The translations under genes and the position numbers were made by a program. DNA of 64,000 nt from Flavobacterium anhuiense. GTDB taxonomy: Bacteria; Bacteroidota; Bacteroidia; Flavobacteriales; Flavobacteriaceae. The stretch lies in assembly GCF_900101855.1 (NCBI RefSeq), contig NZ_FMVC01000008.1, forward strand, positions 60,300 through 124,299, in the 5' to 3' direction. Position 1 is the stretch's first letter, and the number at the start of each line of letters is the position of its first letter. The notes under the pieces were generated by a model, which was given only the letters and a program-made list of their open reading frames with translations, was not told where the DNA came from and did not search any database. Of the stretch, positions 35,451-43,490 are shown in pieces.

Positions 35451-35866
35451 ATGCTTATTTTTTTGCCACGAATTACACGAATTTTCACGAATTAATTTGT
35501 ACAATCTGAAGCAGAATAAAGCAAAGAAACTCCTTAATCTTGTCATTTCGACGAAGGAGAAATCTTCGTAAGTAACTCCGTTCCAATAAGCCAATCTTTG
35601 TAGAGCTACTCGCGAAGATTTCTCCTTCGTCGAAATGACAATATTGTGGAAAAACTTTGCGACCTTGCGCCGTTTCGAGCAAAAAATCTAGCGTTCCTTG
35701 CGAAAAATCTTCGCGCACTTTGCGGTTAAAAACCCGTACCAACATTGGAGTTTGGTCCCGATAGCTGTCGGGATTCATTAAAAATTTAAAAACTTTTGTA
35801 ACATTTTAATAGTTGTCGTATCAAAAGCACGGATCCGATTTAATTAACAACTTAAAACTATTACAA
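35451..35866. other. 416-bp gene-free spacer carrying a palindromic element
   Basis: Besides the element at 35540-35641 (listed separately), it holds a GCCACGAATTACACGAATTT repeat at 35465 and a CCCGATAGCTGTCGGG hairpin at 35757-35772. Short open frames here are repeat-derived; no gene is supported. Confidence 0.55.
35540..35641. repeat. long palindromic element, copy 2 (29-bp perfect arms)
   Basis: The arms at 35540-35568 (TTGTCATTTCGACGAAGGAG...) and 35613-35641 are exact reverse complements. The 44-bp loop carries AGTAACTCCG and GCCAATCTTTGT (35590-35601), as in copy 1. Relative to copy 1 the arms differ at four aligned positions, each compensated on the opposite arm. Confidence 0.87.
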
Positions 35867-36715
35867 ATGAAAAAGTATATCATCTTAATTATCGCATTCT
35901 TATTCTCAGCATTATGTCTAAATGTTTTTGCACAAACAAAACAATATCCTTTTGAAGTAATTAAAACTGGTAAAGGAAAACAATCTATAATCTTCATTCC
36001 GGGATTTGCTTCTTCTGGCGAAGTTTGGAAAGATACTAAAATCGCATTCGAAAAAGACTTCACTTGCTATACACTTACAATGTCGGGTTTCGCTGGAATA
36101 CAACCACAGCCGAATCCATCATTTGAAAACTGGAAAAACGAAATCGCTGCTTATATAAAAGACAATAAAATCGAAAAGCCAATCTTAATTGGTCATAGTA
36201 TGGGCGGAGGATTGGCACTTGCCATTGCAGCCGATTATCCAGAATTGATAGGAAAAATTGTTGTTGTCGATGCGCTTCCGTGTCTGGCGGCTTTGAGCGA
36301 TCCTTCTTTTAAATCAAAAGAAAATAATGATTGTTCGCCAATGGTAGCTCAAATGACGGGAATGAACGAAACTCAATTTTACGATATGCAGAAACAAATG
36401 ATGCCGAGACTTCTGCAAGATCAATCTAAATTGGAGATGGTTATTGGCTGGAGCGTAAAATCGGACCGATATACTTTTGGGCAAATGTATTGTGACTTTT
36501 ACAATACCGATTTAAGAGCGAAAATCGCACAGGTAAAATGTCCGTCTTTAGTTTTATTAGAATCTTATTTTATAAATTTAAAACCCGCAATTGAAACACA
36601 ATATGCAAATTTGAAAACAGCTAATTTTAAGTACGCTAACAAAGGGCTTCATTTTATTATGTACGACGATACCGCTTGGTACATAGAGCAGTTAAACAAT
36701 TTTATAAAAGCATAA
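35867..36715 (+). CDS. exported alpha/beta hydrolase
   Basis: A 282-residue protein started at MKKYIILI (35867) because this gives a clean signal peptide (IIAFLFSALCLNVFAQ); 18 upstream codons are open but repeat-like. The oxyanion segment is IIFIPGFASSGEVW. The nucleophile elbow is GHSMGGG (about 107-113), the acid is probably in the YFINLK/PAIET region, and the histidine is in NKGLHFIMYDD. The substrate is unknown. Its stop is one base before the ATG of an ECF sigma factor, a tight arrangement implying co-expression with a stress-type sigma. Confidence 0.83.
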   Translation: MKKYIILIIAFLFSALCLNVFAQTKQYPFEVIKTGKGKQSIIFIPGFASSGEVWKDTKIAFEKDFTCYTLTMSGFAGIQPQPNPSFENWKNEIAAYIKDNKIEKPILIGHSMGGGLALAIAADYPELIGKIVVVDALPCLAALSDPSFKSKENNDCSPMVAQMTGMNETQFYDMQKQMMPRLLQDQSKLEMVIGWSVKSDRYTFGQMYCDFYNTDLRAKIAQVKCPSLVLLESYFINLKPAIETQYANLKTANFKYANKGLHFIMYDDTAWYIEQLNNFIKA

Positions 36716-36716
36716 G

Positions 36717-37190
36717 ATGGAATTCGAACAAATATATAAAACCTATTGGGATCGAATTTTCAGGCTTTGCATGGGTTTCGTAAACGATTATGACGCCGCT
36801 CAGGATTTGGCTCAGGAAACTTTTATAATTGTCTGGCAGAAATTGGAAACGTTTAGAAATGAATCTTCTATTGGAACCTGGATTTTTAGAATTGCTTCCA
36901 ACAATTGTCTGAGGCAGATAGAAAAGCAAAAACGTTTTCCGAAATCTGAACTTCCTGTTCATCTTTCAGAAGAAAAACTAACCTCAATAGAACCTCAGAT
37001 TCAATTCTTGTATAAATGTATCGCTGAGCTTCCAGAAACCGATCGTATTATAATTTCGTTAGAGTTAGAAGATATCAAACAAAATGAAATTGCTAAAATT
37101 GTAGGTCTTTCTGAAGCAAATGTTAGAGTGAAAATTCATAGAATTAAAGAAAAACTGACTCAAAAATTTAAAGAAAATGGACAACGATAA
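36717..37190 (+). CDS. ECF-type RNA polymerase sigma factor
   Basis: A 157-residue sigma-70 family protein with only regions 2 and 4, as in extracytoplasmic-function sigmas. Region 2 contains DYDAAQDLAQETFIIVWQKL (about 23-42) and the GTWIFRIASNNCLRQI segment. Region 4 has the helix-turn-helix QNEIAKIVGLSEANVRVKIH near the C-terminus. It is sandwiched between an exported hydrolase gene (1 bp upstream) and a four-TM protein gene (14 bp overlap downstream), which is the likely regulator. Confidence 0.92.
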   Translation: MEFEQIYKTYWDRIFRLCMGFVNDYDAAQDLAQETFIIVWQKLETFRNESSIGTWIFRIASNNCLRQIEKQKRFPKSELPVHLSEEKLTSIEPQIQFLYKCIAELPETDRIIISLELEDIKQNEIAKIVGLSEANVRVKIHRIKEKLTQKFKENGQR

Positions 37191-37773
37191 TAATATAGAT
37201 TTTAAAGATTTATGGAAAAAACAATCCGTAAGTCAGCCAGATATAACCGATTTGCTGGCACGAATAAATAAGTTTAAAAAAACTGGACTGCGTTGTTTAT
37301 GGCTTACGAACATTCTGCTTTTAGGAACCAGCGCCTTCATTGCTTTTGTTTGGTTTTATTATCAGCCGCAATTTATTTCGACTAAAATCGGAATTGTTCT
37401 GGTGATTTTGGCAATGGTGATTTATTTAATGGTCTACAACAAATTATTAGGCAATTATAAAAATATAGAAGCAAATCAAACCAATCAGGAGTATTTGCAA
37501 AATTTGATTGTAATTAAAAAGAAACAAAACTTCATGCAGACGAAATTAATGGCTTTGTATTTTGTTTTGCTAACTATTGGAATTTGTTTGTATATGTATG
37601 AATATGCAAGTAGGATGACAGCTTGGATGGCTATTTTAACTTATGGAATTACATTGTTATGGATGTTGTTTAATTGGTTGTATATCCATCCAAAACAAAC
37701 CAAAAAACAGCAAGAAAAAATTAATAGTCTGATTGAAAAATTTGAAGAAGTTAATCATCAGTTGGAATCATAA
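37177..37773 (+). CDS. four-TM membrane protein, candidate anti-sigma partner
   Basis: A 198-residue protein. The N-terminal ~45 residues are soluble (FKDLWKKQSVSQPDITDLLA). Four membrane segments follow in two pairs at about 47-66, 70-88, 118-137 and 143-163. A basic, coiled C-terminal tail comes last (KQTKKQQEKINSLIEKFEEV). It lacks the HxxxCxxC zinc motif of classical ZAS anti-sigmas. Overlap with the sigma gene by 14 bp argues for a functional pair, and the cytoplasmic N-terminus could bind the sigma factor. This role is an inference from context. Confidence 0.68.
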   Translation: MDNDNNIDFKDLWKKQSVSQPDITDLLARINKFKKTGLRCLWLTNILLLGTSAFIAFVWFYYQPQFISTKIGIVLVILAMVIYLMVYNKLLGNYKNIEANQTNQEYLQNLIVIKKKQNFMQTKLMALYFVLLTIGICLYMYEYASRMTAWMAILTYGITLLWMLFNWLYIHPKQTKKQQEKINSLIEKFEEVNHQLES

Positions 37774-37777
37774 AAAA

Positions 37778-37812
37778 AAAGAAGCTTCGCAATTGCGAAG
37801 CTTTCTTTTACC
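37778..37812. terminator. bidirectional terminator, AAGCTTCGCAA palindrome
   Basis: AAGCTTCGCAATTGCGAAGC plus TT (37782-37803) is a perfect palindrome with an A-run before and a T-rich run after. It separates the convergent sigma operon and the MmpS-like lipoprotein gene. Confidence 0.85.
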
Positions 37813-37844
37813 AAAAACAAAAATCTAAAATTTTAAAGTAAGAT

Positions 37845-38246
37845 TTATCTGGGAAAAATATATGTTTTAGGATGTACAACAATGATTCCTTCACTATCTG
37901 CTTTTCCTGTTAACTCAGAAACTACTTTTCCTCCCACATAAACTTTAGCTGTCACAGTTTGTCCAGCAACTCCTCCGTAACCACTTGTGTGTACCAAAGC
38001 GCCATCAGAATCTGCATCGGCAGTAAATTCTTTAGTCCATGGTAATGAAGGCACATCTTCAATAAGCGGAGCGCCGCTTTTTTCCATATAGGTTACATCA
38101 AGTTGTCCAGTATAATTTCCAGTAATTTCATATTTTACATCTCTTGATGCCGGAGCAGAGTTGTTATCGTCGTTATCACTGCTGCAAGAAACTGCTGTAA
38201 AAGCAAGAGTCATTACGAATGCTAAGGTTTTCAAAATTGATTTCAT
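37845..38246 (-). CDS. MmpS-like lipoprotein
   Basis: A 133-residue lipoprotein: signal peptide TLAFVMTLAFTAVSC with the lipidated Cys near residue 21, then an Asp/Ser/Asn linker (SSDNDDNNSAPA). The globular part VKYEITGNYTGQLDVTYMEK, LPWTKEFTADA and TVTAKVYVGGKVVSELTG follows the strand order of mycobacterial MmpS proteins (YE..G, DI.Y, LPW..T, I.VDG.V..E). In mycobacteria these partner MmpL exporters. Here the nearest MMPL-type gene is 19 kb away, so no partner is implied. It is divergent from a TPR histidine kinase gene. Confidence 0.7.
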   Translation of the reverse strand: MKSILKTLAFVMTLAFTAVSCSSDNDDNNSAPASRDVKYEITGNYTGQLDVTYMEKSGAPLIEDVPSLPWTKEFTADADSDGALVHTSGYGGVAGQTVTAKVYVGGKVVSELTGKADSEGIIVVHPKTYIFPR

Positions 38247-38312
38247 AATATATTCTTTTAATTAATAATCTGATTCATAACAAAATTAGACCCTTACTTA
38301 CGGGACGGCAAT

Positions 38313-38354
38313 ACCTGATAAAGTGTATTTTTTTTTACCTGATATCAGGTAAAA
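38313..38354 (+). promoter_or_regulatory. candidate operator: ACCTGATA half-site plus 22-bp palindrome
   Basis: TTACCTGATATCAGGTAA (within the perfect palindrome 38333-38354) is preceded 24 bp upstream by a direct ACCTGATA half-site (38313-38320). The palindrome is centred about 60 bp upstream of the expected start site set by the -7 box at 38391, a classical activator position. It lies between the MmpS-like gene and the kinase/regulator pair. Confidence 0.6.
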
Positions 38355-38390
38355 GCAATCAATTTCTTTTCGAAAGTCATTAAGCTTTAA

Positions 38391-38398
38391 TAACTTTG
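38391..38398 (+). promoter_or_regulatory. -7 promoter element of the TPR-kinase operon
   Basis: TAACTTTG fits TAnnTTTG exactly, 17 bp before the kinase ATG. No TTG is found at the -33 position, consistent with dependence on an activator bound at the upstream palindrome. Confidence 0.6.
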
Positions 38399-38414
38399 GG
38401 TAAATGCCACATTT

Positions 38415-40403
38415 ATGAAGAAACTCTACGCCTTTTTATTTTTTTTATTTTTTAGTGCAATTTCCAATTCACAAGTAATTCTTTCATTAGATGATGATAC
38501 TGTTTATATTGACAGTATTGTTAAAATCACAAAAAATACAAAGTCAGACAGTGTCAAAAGTTTGAATAGTTTTAGATTATCAAAACTGTTTTTAATGGCG
38601 CAGGATGCTGAAAAATCTAAAGAATATCTTGAACAAGCCAATAAGCTTAAAGCTAAATTTCCTTTTCTAAAAGACGCCTCTATTTTTTATAACGCCTATA
38701 GTTTTATAGAAAAAGGCGATTTGGAAGGTTTTGAAAAAGCTTTGCTCGAAGCCAATACAAAACTGAAAAAATACCGAAATAAAGAAGCCTATAAACTTCG
38801 TGCCGTAATACTTCAGAATTATGGCATTATGCAGCAACGAAAGAATAATGAAAACGCTTATATGAAATTGCTGGTAAATGAAGCGATCCCGATTGCTAAA
38901 AAAAGTGGCGATTATGAATTGATCAGTGCATTAAACAAAGCAGTCGCGATTATTTTTATGAATAATAATGAACGCGAAAAAGCAGCAGAATATCTGGATC
39001 AAGCGCAAAAATACATTGAAAATGCCACAAAAAAATCTGCAACATTAGCGGAATCTAAGATGGAAACGTATATTATAAATGCTGAGAATCTAGTTGAGCT
39101 GAAGCATTTTTATGACGCCAAAGAAATTTTAGACAAAGCTTATGCGACTTTAGAAAAATACCCAACATCAAACTTAAATGATTCTTATTTTTATTCGGAA
39201 GGGATTTATTATGCCAAGCAAAATAAACACAATGAAGCATTGGTAAGTTTTGAAAAAGGAATAAAATCGGCAGAAAGCCATCAGAATGCCATTGCAGTAA
39301 ACCGATTGAAATTTGCAGAATATGAAGTGCTTTTCAAACTAAAAAATTATGATAAAGCCAAAAGCAATTTGGAATATTTAATAGAGAAAACGCCTTTTAT
39401 TGTCGATAAGAAGAATTATTACAAAGAGCTATCTAAGGTGTATAATGCGACTAAAGAATATCCGAAAGCGTATTATTATTCGAATAAATACAATATAATA
39501 AATGATAGTTTAAACGATGCGAAACTGAAAAGCGAAATTGTAGAGCTTGAAGCGAAGTATAAAAAAGCTGAAAGTGAAAAGAAAATTGGTCTGTTGCAGT
39601 CGGAAAATGAAAAAGCGGTTTTGCAGGTCAATAACAACCGTTTGAATATGCTGCTTTTTGCGGTGCTTTCGTTTGTTTTGTTTTTGGCAGTTTTGTTTTT
39701 ATGGAGCTGGAATAATTATCAGAAAAAAATAAGTTTCCAAAAAGAAGTTAATCACAAACAAGAACTGGAAGCATTAGAAAATCAGCAAAAATTATCGATT
39801 TCAAATGCTTTGATTGAAGGGGAAGAAATCGAAAGGAAAAGAATTGCAAGAGATCTACATGACGGGCTCGGAAGTATGCTTTCGGGGCTTAAAATGCATT
39901 TGAATCTTGCCGATCGCGAGAATAAGGAAAATGCTCCGAATATTAATGGTTTATTAAATGATTCGATCAAAGAACTTCGTAATATCTCTCAGAATTTAAT
40001 GCCAGAAAGTTTGATGAAACTTGGACTTGAGCATGCGCTTCGAGATTTATGCGCTTCACATTCAACAGCTGAAACAGCAATAGAATTTCAGTATTTAAAT
40101 AAAAAGACAACTTTGCCGCAACATTTTAAAATTATGATTTTCAGAATCATTCAAGAACTTCTGAACAATGCTTTAAAATATGCCAAAGCATCACAAATTC
40201 TGGTTTCCTGTTCGCAGAATAAAGATGTGTTTTTTATTACGGTAGAAGACAACGGAATTGGTTTTAATGTTGAAGATGCAGAAAAAAGAGATGGAATGGG
40301 CTTGCGGAATATAAAAAACCGAGTGGCTTTTTTAAATGGAAAACTGGAAATTGATTCTGTGATTGGCAAAGGAACTTCAACTTATATCGAAATAAAAATA
40401 TAA
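38415..40403 (+). CDS. TPR-containing sensor histidine kinase (HisKA_3)
   Basis: A 662-residue membrane kinase. A signal peptide (FLFFLFFSAISNSQ) is followed by a periplasmic region of tetratricopeptide-like repeats (~45-390) such as EKAAEYLDQAQKYIENA and HNEALVSFEKGIKSAE. A coiled coil and one TM (~412-434) lead to a HisKA_3 dimerisation domain with His482 in RKRIARDLHDGLGSMLSG. The HATPase domain has the N box IIQELLNNALKYA and the G box GMGLRNIKNR. It is of NarX/DegS type and pairs with the LuxR-type regulator 8 bp downstream. The ligand is unknown; the TPR domain suggests protein sensing. Confidence 0.92.
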   Translation: MKKLYAFLFFLFFSAISNSQVILSLDDDTVYIDSIVKITKNTKSDSVKSLNSFRLSKLFLMAQDAEKSKEYLEQANKLKAKFPFLKDASIFYNAYSFIEKGDLEGFEKALLEANTKLKKYRNKEAYKLRAVILQNYGIMQQRKNNENAYMKLLVNEAIPIAKKSGDYELISALNKAVAIIFMNNNEREKAAEYLDQAQKYIENATKKSATLAESKMETYIINAENLVELKHFYDAKEILDKAYATLEKYPTSNLNDSYFYSEGIYYAKQNKHNEALVSFEKGIKSAESHQNAIAVNRLKFAEYEVLFKLKNYDKAKSNLEYLIEKTPFIVDKKNYYKELSKVYNATKEYPKAYYYSNKYNIINDSLNDAKLKSEIVELEAKYKKAESEKKIGLLQSENEKAVLQVNNNRLNMLLFAVLSFVLFLAVLFLWSWNNYQKKISFQKEVNHKQELEALENQQKLSISNALIEGEEIERKRIARDLHDGLGSMLSGLKMHLNLADRENKENAPNINGLLNDSIKELRNISQNLMPESLMKLGLEHALRDLCASHSTAETAIEFQYLNKKTTLPQHFKIMIFRIIQELLNNALKYAKASQILVSCSQNKDVFFITVEDNGIGFNVEDAEKRDGMGLRNIKNRVAFLNGKLEIDSVIGKGTSTYIEIKI

Positions 40404-40411
40404 CTCAAATC

Positions 40412-41047
40412 ATGATTATGAAGTATAAAACGGTAATAGTAGACGATCATCCGATTGTGATTTCTGGAATTTCAGGTTTGCTGTCGGATTTAGACAATAT
40501 AGAAATTGTAGAGAAATTTGAATCTGGAATTGCGCTTTTAGATTATATCGAAGACCATAAAGTCGATTTGATTTTGATGGATATTTTTCTACCTGTAATA
40601 AATGGAGTTGATCTGTGTAAAACCATCAAGCAAAAACATCCGAAAATTGTAATTATTGGGATGAGCAGCCAGTCTGAAAGAAGTTTGGTCATGCAGTTTA
40701 TCCAGAATGGAGGAAACGGATATATACTCAAAAATGCTTCTTTTGATGAGTTTAAAGAATGCATTTACAAAGCAATTGATGGCGAAATTGTCTTTAGTGA
40801 AGAAGTGAAAACCATAATTAGCCAGCCATTGTCTGAAGATTTAGAAAGAATTCCAGGTTTGAGCCGAAGAGAGCGTGATATTGCTCTGTTGCTTTCGCAA
40901 GGAAAATCTACTCAGGAAATTGCCGATGATTTGTTTTTGAGTTTTCTAACCGTTCAAACGCATCGACGTAATATTCTCCAAAAATATAAAATGAAAAATG
41001 TGGCAGAGTTAATCGCTTTTTTGCTCAAAAACAACATGCTGAATTAA
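40412..41047 (+). CDS. LuxR-family response regulator
   Basis: A 211-residue NarL/FixJ-type regulator. The receiver has the acidic pair in VIVDDHPIV, the phosphoacceptor Asp57 in LILMDIFLP and the conserved Lys in YILKNASFDEF. The C-terminal helix-turn-helix (~148-205) contains SRREREI-type residues (LSRRERDIALLLSQGKSTQE) and VQTHRRNILQKYKMKN. The start may be the second ATG (40418). It is co-transcribed with the TPR kinase and is the natural candidate to bind the palindrome upstream of the operon. Confidence 0.93.
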   Translation: MIMKYKTVIVDDHPIVISGISGLLSDLDNIEIVEKFESGIALLDYIEDHKVDLILMDIFLPVINGVDLCKTIKQKHPKIVIIGMSSQSERSLVMQFIQNGGNGYILKNASFDEFKECIYKAIDGEIVFSEEVKTIISQPLSEDLERIPGLSRRERDIALLLSQGKSTQEIADDLFLSFLTVQTHRRNILQKYKMKNVAELIAFLLKNNMLN

Positions 41048-41149
41048 GTCAAAAGTGCTGAAATGATGTCAAAATGGCATTTTGTTAAAATGGTTCGCAA
41101 TTTGCAGTTTGTTTTGTAAATTTAAAAATCAATCTAAAAACAGAAAAAA

Positions 41150-41836
41150 ATGGGATCAGGATATTTAATTCTTGCCGGAGCTATAATGTTGTTCAGCTGG
41201 CTGGTAAGCTCGCAGCTGAAGAGCAAATTTGAGTTGTATTCGAAATTGCAATTGAGAAACGGAATGAGCGGTCGCGAAATCGCTGAAAAAATGCTTGCCG
41301 ATAACGGAATTACAGATGTTCGCGTAATTTCAACACCTGGGCAGTTAACAGATCATTATAATCCAACAGATAAAACAGTAAATTTAAGTGAAGCGGTTTA
41401 TAACCACCGTAACGCGGCCGCGGCAGCAGTTGCAGCGCACGAATGTGGTCACGCAGTTCAGCATGCAATTGGTTACGAATGGCTGACTATGCGTTCTAAG
41501 CTTGTGCCGATTGTAAGTGTCGCTTCCAATTTTGTACAATGGATTTTAATTGCTGGAATTCTTATAATTAAAGTTTTTCCTGGATTATTATTAATTGGAA
41601 TTATCATTTTTGCGGCAACAACTTTGTTTTCGATCATTACGCTTCCTGTAGAATATGATGCAAGTAACCGTGCGTTAGCTTGGTTAGAAAATAAACACAT
41701 GTTGACTCAAGAGGAACAAGCTGGAGCAAAAGATGCTTTAAAATGGGCAGCAAGAACTTATGTAGTAGCGGCAATTGGTTCTATTGCAACGTTGCTGTAC
41801 TATATATCGATTTATTCTGGAAGCAGAAGGAACTAA
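41150..41836 (+). CDS. membrane zinc metallopeptidase (Zn_peptidase_2 family)
   Basis: A 228-residue protein. An N-terminal membrane segment (~4-22), the zinc motif AAHECGHAVQHAIGYEW (HECGH at 97-101), two further hydrophobic segments (~118-165) and a C-terminal one (~205-222). This matches the neutral zinc peptidase family found widely in bacteria (YugP-like), whose substrates are unknown. The glutamate of HExxH is present, so it should be catalytic. A promoter-like TTG (41092), 22 bp, TAAATTTA lies upstream, and a hairpin terminator follows. Confidence 0.87.
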   Translation: MGSGYLILAGAIMLFSWLVSSQLKSKFELYSKLQLRNGMSGREIAEKMLADNGITDVRVISTPGQLTDHYNPTDKTVNLSEAVYNHRNAAAAAVAAHECGHAVQHAIGYEWLTMRSKLVPIVSVASNFVQWILIAGILIIKVFPGLLLIGIIIFAATTLFSIITLPVEYDASNRALAWLENKHMLTQEEQAGAKDALKWAARTYVVAAIGSIATLLYYISIYSGSRRN

Positions 41837-41875
41837 TTTTAATTGAGATAATTAGTCATTAGATAATTTATAGTG

Positions 41876-41910
41876 AAACCCGATAGATTTCAAAAAAACT
41901 ATCGGGTTTT
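41876..41910 (+). terminator. terminator after the zinc peptidase gene
   Basis: AAACCCGATAG pairs with CTATCGGGTTT over 11 bp, followed by a T-rich run. It belongs to the same hairpin family as 12515 and 12661. Confidence 0.82.
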
Positions 41911-41930
41911 GTGTTTTGTAAAGTTTGTCT

Positions 41931-41951
41931 GGCTGAGCGGAGTCGAAGCCT
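41931..41951. repeat. dispersed GGCTGAGCGGAGTCGAAGCC motif
   Basis: An exact-looking copy of the motif seen in variant forms at 12573, 31150 and, inverted, at 1721. It lies just downstream of a CCCGAYAG hairpin, as it does at 12573. Confidence 0.5.
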
Positions 41952-42009
41952 TTATAGGTGACAGATGTAGTAAAATTATCTAATTACCAAATTGGCACAT
42001 TTTCTAATT

Positions 42010-42480
42010 CTAAAGTTGTATTTGCCTATCAATCTGTTGGTCTAATGAGATAAAAGTTTCAGTTCTAGAAACTCCTTCAATGGCTTGAATTTTTGTATTC
42101 AAAAGTTGCATTAAATGTTCGTTGTCGCGACAGATAATTTTAATCAAAACTGACCAGTTTCCTGTTGTATAGTGGCACTCTAAAACTTCTGGAATTTTTC
42201 TAAGTTCTTTTACAGCTTCAGAGTTTCGAGAAGCTTTGTCTAAATAAACACCAACAAAGGCCATGGTGTTATATCCGAGGACTTTTGGGTTTACGGTAAA
42301 TTTAGATCCGGAAATAACGCCAGATTGCTCTAGCTTTTTTAATCTCTGGTGAATTGCTGCGCCTGAAATTCCTATTTTATTAGCAATTTGTAAGATTGGC
42401 TTTCGGGCATCGTCCATGAGATAGCGGAGTATTTCTTTGTCGATTCCGTCAATTTCAATTAAAAGGGAGTTGATTTTCAT
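42010..42480 (-). CDS. Lrp/AsnC-family transcriptional regulator
   Basis: A 156-residue regulator: an N-terminal winged helix-turn-helix (IDKEILRYLMDDARKPILQI, then AIHQRLKKLEQSGVI, ~12-60) and a C-terminal RAM ligand-binding domain (~75-150) with VLECHYTTGNWSVLIKI. Such proteins form octamers and respond to amino acids or related metabolites. No amino-acid gene is adjacent, so the targets are unknown. The ATG start gives the normal family length. Confidence 0.92.
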   Translation of the reverse strand: MKINSLLIEIDGIDKEILRYLMDDARKPILQIANKIGISGAAIHQRLKKLEQSGVISGSKFTVNPKVLGYNTMAFVGVYLDKASRNSEAVKELRKIPEVLECHYTTGNWSVLIKIICRDNEHLMQLLNTKIQAIEGVSRTETFISLDQQIDRQIQL

Positions 42481-42609
42481 AACTTATAATTTGAAACTAT
42501 TTTTAAGATTTGGGTTATCAATAGAAATCAAATGTAGTTAAAATGCATTAGAATAGGAAATTCCAAATTTTTGAAATTCCAAAAACCAAAACCCAAATTT
42601 CAAACATAA

Positions 42610-42629
42610 CCCGTGGTTTCAACCACGGG
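42610..42629. repeat. CCCGTGGTT hairpin
   Basis: CCCGTGGTTTCAACCACGGG: 9-bp perfect stem, two-base loop, with no T-run. It lies among AAATTCCAAA-type words in the spacer between the Lrp and hemD genes. Confidence 0.65.
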
Positions 42630-42649
42630 AGACGACGTATCTAATAACC

Positions 42650-42699
42650 CTAAAAAGAAAAATTCCAAATTTCAAGCGCTTGACTTGGAATTTGGAATT
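42650..42699 (-). terminator. terminator after hemD
   Basis: AATTCCAAATTTCAAG (42661-42676) pairs with CTTGGAATTTGGAATT (42684-42699) with one G-U pair and a 7-base loop. A run of T follows on the minus strand. Confidence 0.75.
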
Positions 42700-42726
42700 T
42701 TAAAAATTGAATATTTTTAAAAAGGA

Positions 42727-43476
42727 TTATTTTCCTTTGTTTGCTTCTGCAACGTATTTTTCTAAAGCCATTGTCATAGAAGGTGTTTCAGGAGTTGGAG
42801 CAAGAATATCAATTCTTAAACCATGATCTAGAGCCTCTTTCTGCGTTGTGCTTCCGAATACGGCGATTCTGGTGTTGTTTTGTTTAAAATCTGGGAAATT
42901 TTTAAACAATGATTTAATTCCTGTCGGACTGAAAAAAGCTAAAACGTCATAGTAAACATCTGCTAAATCAGATAAATCACTCATTACAGTTCTGTAGAAA
43001 ATTGCTTGTGCCCAATCTACTTTTAGACTGTTTAATGTAACAGGAGCATCTGCATTTAATTGGTCAGATGCAGGAAGTAAAAACTTCTCGTCTTTGTACT
43101 TCTTAATCAGCGGAGATAAATCTGCAAAATCTTTTGCTCCAACGTAAATCTTACGTTTTCTGTACACAACATACTTTTGAAGGTAAAACGCAACAGCCTC
43201 AGATTGGCAAAAATACTTTAACCCTTCCGGAACTTTGTAACGCATTTCATCAGCCACTCTAAAAAAATGATCTACAGCATTTCTACTTGTTAAAATGATC
43301 GCAGTGTAATGATTAAGATCGATTTTTTGTAATCGAATCTCTTTTGCGCTAACCCCTTCTACATGAATAAATGGTCTGAAATCAATTTTTATTTTGTGTT
43401 TTTGTTGGAGCTCAAAGTAAGGAGAATTCTCCACTTTAGGTTCAGGCTGTGACACCAAAATTGTTTTCACTTTCAT
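42727..43476 (-). CDS. hemD: uroporphyrinogen-III synthase-like protein
   Basis: A 249-residue protein started at MKVKTILVSQPEP (43476); the frame is open 13 codons further, into a region with no suitable start. The two-domain HemD fold is indicated by TAIILTSRNAVDHFF (~70-84), GAKDFADLSPLIKKY, FLLPASDQLN and FFSPTGIKSLFKNF. It cyclises hydroxymethylbilane to uroporphyrinogen III in heme synthesis. Conservation in this family is low, so the assignment rests on the pattern and on the gene pair DUF4271-hemD, which recurs in Bacteroidota. Confidence 0.85.
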   Translation of the reverse strand: MKVKTILVSQPEPKVENSPYFELQQKHKIKIDFRPFIHVEGVSAKEIRLQKIDLNHYTAIILTSRNAVDHFFRVADEMRYKVPEGLKYFCQSEAVAFYLQKYVVYRKRKIYVGAKDFADLSPLIKKYKDEKFLLPASDQLNADAPVTLNSLKVDWAQAIFYRTVMSDLSDLADVYYDVLAFFSPTGIKSLFKNFPDFKQNNTRIAVFGSTTQKEALDHGLRIDILAPTPETPSMTMALEKYVAEANKGK

Positions 43477-43490
43477 ATTATAAATATTTT

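Noticed and set aside
35485..35778. 97-residue frame between leuS and the exported hydrolase
   Set aside because: It runs through the palindromic element and repeat words; no domain and no promoter.
16707..38246. The MMPL-type exporter and the MmpS-like lipoprotein as a working pair
   Set aside because: The genes are 19 kb apart on unrelated transcripts; similarity of names is not evidence.
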